Of a stretch of 10,034 bases of DNA, positions 6,500 through 10,034 are shown in pieces. The stretch is from positions 1 to 10,034 of the forward strand of contig JAPLIW010000190.1 in NCBI GenBank assembly GCA_026388915.1. The letters run 5' to 3'. The first letter of the stretch is position 1; the number at the start of each line of letters is the position of its first letter. The translations under genes and the position numbers were made by a program. This stretch comes from Deltaproteobacteria bacterium. GTDB lineage: Bacteria; Desulfobacterota; SM23-61. The notes beneath the pieces are model-generated. The model was not told the origin of the DNA. It searched no databases and saw only the letters and a list, made by a program, of their open reading frames with translations.

Positions 6500-7069
6500 A
6501 GAATTTCCTTCTACCCCGTAAATCATCTGCAATTATTTCAATTATTTATCGTAAATTTTTGATTTTGGAAGTCAAAAATATGACTTTATTACCATTTGTT
6601 TTAAGTAATTTGACATCAAGAAGCGTGCCAAAAAATTAAGAAAGGATGATAAAAAATATCTAAGTGTGGATAGTTTTTTTGCCTCCCCAAAATTTACTCA
6701 AATTTCCCCAAAAATTGGATGTTTAATATATATATTATTGAAACTATTAGTAAAATTTTCTTGCACCAAAAATGGGCAAATTGATAAAGAAGCTGATTTT
6801 AAATCGTTATTAAAAATAGTCTGCGGATTTATTCACAAGATTTCCACAAAAGCTGTGGAAAAAGTGTCAGACAATTTTTTGTCACTCACTGGTATCCTAT
6901 AAACCTGGATAAATCTGTGGGTAAATCTTACTTATCAATAAAAATCAAAATATTGGGAAGTACCGGGGAATTCTTGCTTTAACCCGGAGAGACAGGAAAG
7001 GCGGGATCGGAAGGCGGGGGGAAGGCATTCGGCTGCGCGCCGGAATAAATCCCAGGCAATCATATTCCC
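6500..7069. other. AT-rich gene-free region resembling a replication origin (oriC candidate)
   Basis: No convincing gene lies here. Base composition changes sharply: 6541-6600 has 12 G/C of 60 and 6721-6780 has 13 of 60, while the flanking genes are GC-rich. DnaA-box matches to TTATNCACA/TTATCCACA are: 6829-6837 TTATTCACA (exact to TTATNCACA); 6665-6673 (-) CTATCCACA, 6854-6862 (-) TTTTCCACA and 6916-6924 (-) TTACCCACA, each one mismatch; 6840-6848 ATTTCCACA and 6904-6912 (-) TTATCCAGG, two mismatches. Tandem CAATTATTT 9-mers (6530-6547) and overlapping inverted repeats (6555-6562/6572-6579; AAGTCA/TGACTT 6569-6586) sit on the left side, and alternating TA (6726-6735) lies inside. AT-rich DNA beside clustered boxes is the layout of a bacterial oriC. 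No dnaA, dnaN or gidA is nearby in the window, so it could instead be a secondary DnaA-binding locus. Confidence 0.55.
6829..6924. other. Cluster of DnaA-box-like sites
   Basis: Five DnaA-box-like 9-mers fall within 96 bp: a forward TTATTCACA, a forward/reverse pair that forms a perfect 8-bp palindrome (TTTCCACA 6841-6848 against TGTGGAAA 6854-6861, 5 bp apart), a weak reverse box at 6904-6912 and a reverse TTACCCACA (6916-6924). A short dyad GACAA-tttt-TTGTC (6870-6883) lies between them. The matches are read directly; DnaA binding is inferred. Confidence 0.6.
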
Positions 7070-7957
7070 TCATCCGGACTTTTGGGAGGATCCTTTACCC
7101 CCAACTGGTTTGGTTCGGCCGGGGGGCGCGGTGGAAATCGGTTTCTGGAGGGCCTCCCCCAGCTCCTTGGATCGGCGGGTGGCGGCGATGACGGCATTCA
7201 TCAAGGCCAGTTTGAATCCCCCCTCCTCCATGGCGTAGAGGCCGGAAATGGTGGTTCCCCCGGGGGTGCAGACTTGGTCCCGAAGCGTGGCCGGGTGTTT
7301 CCCCGTAGACTGGATCAAATGAGCTGCGCCCAGAACCGTCTGGGTGGTGAGCGCCAGGGCCGCCTCCTGTGACAACCCCTCTTTAACCCCTCCTACCGTC
7401 AGGGCCTCGATGACCGCGAAGACATAGGCGGGACCGCTTCCACTCAAGCCGGTCACTGCATCCATGAGGGACTCTTTCACGATGACCGTAATGCCCACCG
7501 CCTGGAAGATCGCTTCCGCCGTGGAAAGGTCCTCCGCTTGGGCGTTGGGGGAGGGGGCCAGGGCCGTGGCCCCCTTCTGGATGAGGGCCGGAATATTGGG
7601 CATGGCCCGAACCATTCGCACCGGAAGGGGACAAAAGGATTGGAGGTAATCCAGGGGGACGCCGGCGCAGATGGAGATCAGCAAATGATCTTTTCTCATG
7701 GAACGGCTGATTTCCGGAAGTACCTCGGGAACCGACTGGGGCTTCACCGCCAGGATGATGATGGGAGAACGGGTTACGAGGTCCACATTGCTTTTGGCCG
7801 ACAGGGCCTGGTATTTTCCCCGCAGGTAATCCCGACGGTCCACCCGGGGTTCAAAAAAGAGAATTTCTTCGGGAGACAAGAGACCGGATTGAATGACCCC
7901 CGCGATGAGCGCCTCCCCGATGTTTCCACCGCCGATAATTCCCACTGGCTTACGCAT
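7070..7957 (-). CDS. proC: Pyrroline-5-carboxylate reductase
   Basis: This enzyme makes L-proline from 1-pyrroline-5-carboxylate with NAD(P)H, the last step of proline synthesis, in the cytoplasm. The 295-aa protein shows the full family pattern: Rossmann motif GIIGGGNIG (6-14), AVKPQ (70-74), RAMPNIPA (117-124), the LSGSGPAYVF block (171-180) and the P5CR signature TPGGTTISGL (231-240). The family is usually about 270 aa; here residues from about 272 on form an extra basic, Pro/Gly/Ser-rich tail (STAPPGRTKPVGGKGSSQKS) without a known role. The ATG has a purine-rich GGGGGAAGG just upstream. In many bacteria proC stands beside yggS, yggT and divIVA in one direction; here it points away from divIVA, with neither yggS nor yggT between. 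No clear terminator follows before the AT-rich region. Confidence 0.96.
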   Translation of the reverse strand: MRKPVGIIGGGNIGEALIAGVIQSGLLSPEEILFFEPRVDRRDYLRGKYQALSAKSNVDLVTRSPIIILAVKPQSVPEVLPEISRSMRKDHLLISICAGVPLDYLQSFCPLPVRMVRAMPNIPALIQKGATALAPSPNAQAEDLSTAEAIFQAVGITVIVKESLMDAVTGLSGSGPAYVFAVIEALTVGGVKEGLSQEAALALTTQTVLGAAHLIQSTGKHPATLRDQVCTPGGTTISGLYAMEEGGFKLALMNAVIAATRRSKELGEALQKPISTAPPGRTKPVGGKGSSQKSG

Positions 7958-8048
7958 GCCTTCCCCCTGCTCCGTCCGGAGATTTCAGCTCGGCGCGGGA
8001 AAAAACAGAAATTCAGAATTCCCCCCCGAACTGCGAAACCATAAAAGC

Positions 8049-8078
8049 AGTCTACTGAAGAAGGTTAAGGAAAGTCAA
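8049..8078 (-). promoter_or_regulatory. Candidate promoter of proC
   Basis: On the minus strand TTGACT (complement of 8073-8078) and TAGACT (complement of 8049-8054) are separated by 18 bp, about 90 bp before the proC start. The match is moderate. Confidence 0.4.
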
Positions 8079-8145
8079 CCATGATCTGTATCTTGCCCCC
8101 CCTCGCTTTTACGGTTTCCTTTTCTGCGAAAAAGCAAACTTGTGG

Positions 8146-8366
8146 CCCGGAAGCAAGGGTGTTACGCGGAAAAAGCATCGGCGGGAAAGGAAATTCAGTC
8201 GGAGATCACCCCGTGCTTCCGCAGAACACGGCGGGCCCATCGGGTGCCCGGCCGGGCGCCCCTACAATGGAATAATTCTGTCCTTGGGGCAAGAACGGCT
8301 TGCCCGCCCGGTCCAAGAAATGAGGCGCGCCTCATGATTTTTGCGCGTAACACCCTTGCTCCCGGG
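8146..8366. repeat. Palindromic element with 23-bp terminal inverted repeats
   Basis: The left end 8146-8168 (core GCAAGGGTGTTACGCG) is repeated inverted at 8344-8366 with one mismatch. Pairing continues inward through a run of five A against five T (8170-8174/8338-8342) and outward by two G-C pairs (8144-8145/8367-8368). Three further dyads lie inside: a 20-bp near-palindrome with one G-T pair (8242-8261), a hairpin GGGCAAG/CTTGCCC (8287-8305) and the perfect 16-bp palindrome ATGAGGCGCGCCTCAT (8320-8335). No coding frame or obvious target-site duplication is seen. It could be a MITE-like element, a large extragenic palindrome or a structured RNA; single-copy sequence cannot separate these. 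Confidence 0.65.
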
Positions 8367-8465
8367 CCCGGCAGCGCCTGAAATTCAATAGGGATGAGGG
8401 ATAATCGCCGAAAAGTGAAGGGGGGCAAGTGATCAGCCTGACTCCCTTTCTCCCCCAGAGATTCC

Positions 8466-8494
8466 TTGACTTTTCCGCTTAAAATTTTTAACAT
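8466..8494 (+). promoter_or_regulatory. Candidate promoter of the divIVA-yggU operon
   Basis: TTGACT (8466-8471), a 17-bp spacer and TAACAT (8489-8494) give a fair sigma70 match. Transcription from about 8501 would leave a leader of nearly 250 nt that contains the paired-hairpin repeat at 8568-8647. Confidence 0.45.
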
Positions 8495-8567
8495 GAAATC
8501 AAAATCCAGATCTCTCTCTCCCCTGGCATAGGGGAAGGTGTGAAAAAATCGATTCAGTTCTTTTTTA

Positions 8568-8647
8568 CGTCATTCCGGCGAAAGCCGGAATCCAGTGTTT
8601 TCAAGGTGTTACGCACTTACTGGACCCCGGTTTTCACCGGGGTGACG
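8568..8647. repeat. Paired-hairpin extragenic repeat ('GTCATTCC' type)
   Basis: Two 28-bp arms (8568-8595, from CGTCATTCCGGCGAAAG on, and 8620-8647) are inverted copies of each other around a 24-bp centre. Each arm is also a hairpin with a GAAA or TTTC loop. Arms differ at six positions, and the changes come in pairs that keep each arm's own hairpin intact (ATTCCGGC/GCCGGAAT versus CCCCGG/CCGGGG). Repeats of this look, CGTCATTCC...GGAATCCAG...CTGGA...GTGACG, are widespread extragenic elements in proteobacterial genomes; that this is one is from general knowledge. Confidence 0.8.
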
Positions 8648-8747
8648 GCTGAAAACCAATTTTTTCACAGCTTCGGGCCGGAGGAGGAAAATTCGGGAAA
8701 TTTTCTTCCGCAGGATCTTTGGGCCGATTGAGGGAAGGAGAACGTTC

Positions 8748-9227
8748 ATGAAGATCACTCCGTTGGACATCCAGCAACAGCAATTCCGCGTTCGGTTCCG
8801 GGGGTTCGATATGGTGGAGGTGGACAATTTTTTGGACCTTGCGGCCAATGAATTCGAAGAGCTGTTGCGGGAAAATAACCGGCTCAAAGAGGAAGATCGC
8901 CAAAAAGCGGAGAAAATCCAGGAACTGGAGAGGGCGGAGAGGGATCTGCGCAACGCCCTGATTTCCGCCCAGCAGATCTGTGAAGAGATGAAGAACCAGG
9001 CCCGCAAGGAAGGGGAACTGATCATCGAAGAGGCCAAGGACAACGCCCGGAAGGTTCTGCAAACGGCCCAGGGCCAGGCGATGCAGGTGGAAACCGAAAT
9101 TACCCGACTCCAGCGTCAGCGGGCCGAGTTCGAAGCTTCCTTGAAGAGCATTCTGGAGATGCACCTGAGTTTGCTGGACACCCATCCGGAAAACCGGAGT
9201 TTTCCTCCCCCTGACCGAGCCGAATGA
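8748..9227 (+). CDS. divIVA: DivIVA-domain protein
   Basis: This 159-aa protein is a DivIVA-family coiled-coil scaffold, which gathers at curved membrane (poles, septum) and recruits division, growth or chromosome-anchoring proteins. The N-terminal lipid-binding domain is clear: ITPLDIQQQQFRVRFRGFD (3-21), with F17-R18, the residues that B. subtilis DivIVA inserts into the membrane, and VEVDNFLD (23-30). Coiled coil follows from about 33 to 138 with heptad-like Leu/Ile/Ala and many Glu/Lys/Arg residues; the Pro-rich tail ends at 159. It lacks the long second coiled coil of larger actinobacterial homologues. The ATG has AAGGAG (8735-8740) 7 nt upstream. It overlaps yggU by ATGA. In Gram-negatives such as deltaproteobacteria its exact role is less known than in Gram-positives. 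Confidence 0.93.
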   Translation: MKITPLDIQQQQFRVRFRGFDMVEVDNFLDLAANEFEELLRENNRLKEEDRQKAEKIQELERAERDLRNALISAQQICEEMKNQARKEGELIIEEAKDNARKVLQTAQGQAMQVETEITRLQRQRAEFEASLKSILEMHLSLLDTHPENRSFPPPDRAE

Positions 9228-9532
9228 AAGAATCTTCTCCGGTGATGAAAGAGAGGGTGCTCGAAGTCTGGGTTCAACCCCGGGCCTCGCGCAACGAAAT
9301 CATCGGATACCGGAATCATTTTCTGCGCCTCCGGGTTACCGCTCCCCCGGTGGAAGGAGAAGCCAACCAAGCGGTGAAAAGACTGCTGGCCGAGGCTCTG
9401 GGGATTCCCCCTTCGAGGGTGGAGATTCTTAAAGGAGACAAAGGACGCCGCAAAAAGGTTCGGGTCCTGGAGGTCCCCCTGAGCAACTGGGAAAAGTTGG
9501 AAAACATGAAGGAAGAGACAGAGATCTCGTAA
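9224..9532 (+). CDS. yggU: DUF167 / YggU family protein
   Basis: This 102-aa protein belongs to the DUF167 (YggU) family, small conserved proteins of unknown function. Family motifs are visible in order: VWVQPRASRNEIIG (15-28), LRVTAPPVEGEANQAVKRLL (36-55), IPPSRVEILKGDKGRRKKV (61-79). It starts at an ATG overlapping the divIVA stop (ATGA), so coupling is likely; the in-frame ATG at 9245 would begin nearer the conserved part, but neither has a strong Shine-Dalgarno. A divIVA-yggU neighbour pair is familiar from the yggS-proC-yggT-divIVA type clusters. A terminator follows at 9623-9646. Confidence 0.92.
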   Translation: MKESSPVMKERVLEVWVQPRASRNEIIGYRNHFLRLRVTAPPVEGEANQAVKRLLAEALGIPPSRVEILKGDKGRRKKVRVLEVPLSNWEKLENMKEETEIS

Positions 9533-9622
9533 AACCCCGGGAACCCGGAGACCTCGAGCGGCCGAGTACCCGGCGGCAATTGGCCCGAATTACCCTACCC
9601 CAAAGACCTTCCTCCAGCCGAT

Positions 9623-9646
9623 GAGGCCTTCACGGTCTCTTTTTTT
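9623..9646 (+). terminator. Rho-independent terminator of divIVA-yggU
   Basis: GAGGCC (9623-9628) pairs with GGTCTC (9634-9639), with one G-T pair and a 5-nt loop, and is followed by seven T (9640-9646). It closes the operon and separates it from the next rightward gene. Confidence 0.75.
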
Positions 9647-9698
9647 GTGGTCGACCGGAGGGCAGGCTGAGCGGCAAGCGGAAAGGAGAAGTTCCCTT

Positions 9699-10034
9699 TT
9701 GCCGAGGAAGCTGGGAAGAAAAGCACAGAAGCCAGCCTTTTTGGGGGACCTTTTAAACGGTTACCTGAATCAGCCCGGCCTGCGATCGAAAATGCGCGAG
9801 CAGAAGATCCTGAATGCTTGGGAGCGGGTGGTGGGAAAGGCCATAGCGGAAGTGACCCAGCCGGCCCGGGTTAGAAATCGTATTCTGCAGATCCGGGTGA
9901 TCAATTCCGTCTGGATGCAGGAACTGCAATTTCACAAGCCCTTCATAATTAAGAAGTTGAATGAATTCCTGGGGGATCCCGTCCTGCAGGACGTGAGGTT
10001 TGTGCTGGGGGAAAGGGAAGAAAGAACCCCCTTA
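9699..10034 (+). CDS. dciA: DUF721 / DciA-like protein, 3' end outside window
   Basis: This open frame starts with TTG and runs off the end of the window (112 residues visible). It matches the DUF721 pattern: an N-terminal helix FLGDLLNGYLNQPGLRSKM (14-32), the core AWERVVGKAIAEVTQPARV (40-58), a strand block ILQIRVINSVWMQEL (61-75), then FIIKKLNEFLG and a final VRFVLGE. DUF721 proteins include DciA, the ancestral loader or operator of the DnaB replicative helicase in bacteria lacking DnaC/DnaI. The TTG is preferred because GGAG (9685-9688) lies 10 nt upstream and the family N-terminal helix is retained; the first ATG (9792) would cut it off. The gene lies about 2.7 kb from the DnaA-box cluster. 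Assignment to the domain is good; helicase loading here is inferred. Confidence 0.8.
   Translation, partial: MPRKLGRKAQKPAFLGDLLNGYLNQPGLRSKMREQKILNAWERVVGKAIAEVTQPARVRNRILQIRVINSVWMQELQFHKPFIIKKLNEFLGDPVLQDVRFVLGEREERTPL

Larger units (their letters stand above)
7958..8747. other. 790-bp gene-free spacer between proC and divIVA
   Basis: No open frame here has a good start site or resembles a protein family. The spacer holds a candidate proC promoter (8049-8078), a long inverted-repeat element (8146-8366), a candidate rightward promoter (8466-8494) and a paired-hairpin repeat (8568-8647). The position suggests accumulation of repeat elements at a rearranged junction. Confidence 0.6.

Noticed and set aside
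5462..6532. 356-codon minus-strand open frame across the antitoxin and PIN genes
   Set aside because: It overlaps the antitoxin and PIN genes in another frame, crosses the divergent 75-aa gene and has no recognisable motif.
6666..6902. 78-codon open frame in the AT-rich region
   Set aside because: It lacks a convincing Shine-Dalgarno, its composition follows the AT-rich DNA, and it runs through the DnaA-box cluster.
8146..8366. Insertion sequence remnant
   Set aside because: No transposase fragment and no target-site duplication is visible, so only a non-autonomous element or structured repeat can be supported.
8081..8381. Overlapping short open frames of 60-100 codons on both strands
   Set aside because: They lie within the inverted-repeat element, lack good start sites and encode low-complexity sequence; several frames are open by chance in GC-rich DNA.

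Overview
The window is about 10 kb of a GC-rich bacterial chromosome. The gene set suggests a Gram-negative anaerobe of the former Deltaproteobacteria (Desulfobacterota): an RNase E-type RNase E/G protein, proC close to divIVA and a DUF167 (yggU) gene, a DUF721/DciA-like protein and hairpin repeats of the 'GTCATTCC' type. The taxonomic placement is inference. No phage, transposase or CRISPR array is visible.

Left part (1-4104): a short-chain dehydrogenase (+) is followed by two tandem perfect hairpins and a Rho-independent terminator. A leftward pair follows, an Amidohydro_2 hydrolase and an RNase E/G-family ribonuclease, 33 bp apart. A divergent 86-aa protein with five pairs of cysteines (+) runs tail to tail, 4 bp apart, into the next leftward operon.

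Middle (4109-6499): a leftward operon starts from a very good sigma70-type promoter that has a dyad in its spacer. It encodes a VapB-like antitoxin, a PIN-domain (VapC-like) protein with a degraded active site and, with an ATGA overlap, a membrane-anchored penicillin-binding-type transpeptidase. A divergent 75-aa charged helical protein (+) has its own promoter.

Origin-like gap (6500-7069): a strikingly AT-rich, gene-free stretch carries four DnaA-box matches with zero or one mismatch, weaker boxes, and tandem AT-rich 9-mers. It looks like a replication origin, although dnaA, dnaN and gidA are not in the window.

Right part (7070-10034): proC (-) is separated from divIVA-yggU (+) by a 790-bp spacer. 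The spacer holds a 220-bp palindromic element with long terminal inverted repeats and a second, paired-hairpin repeat. After a terminator comes a TTG-started gene for a DciA-like (DUF721) helicase-loader protein, which runs off the window end. The replication, division and cell-wall functions (DciA, DivIVA, transpeptidase) lie around the origin-like gap, but a functional link is inference.
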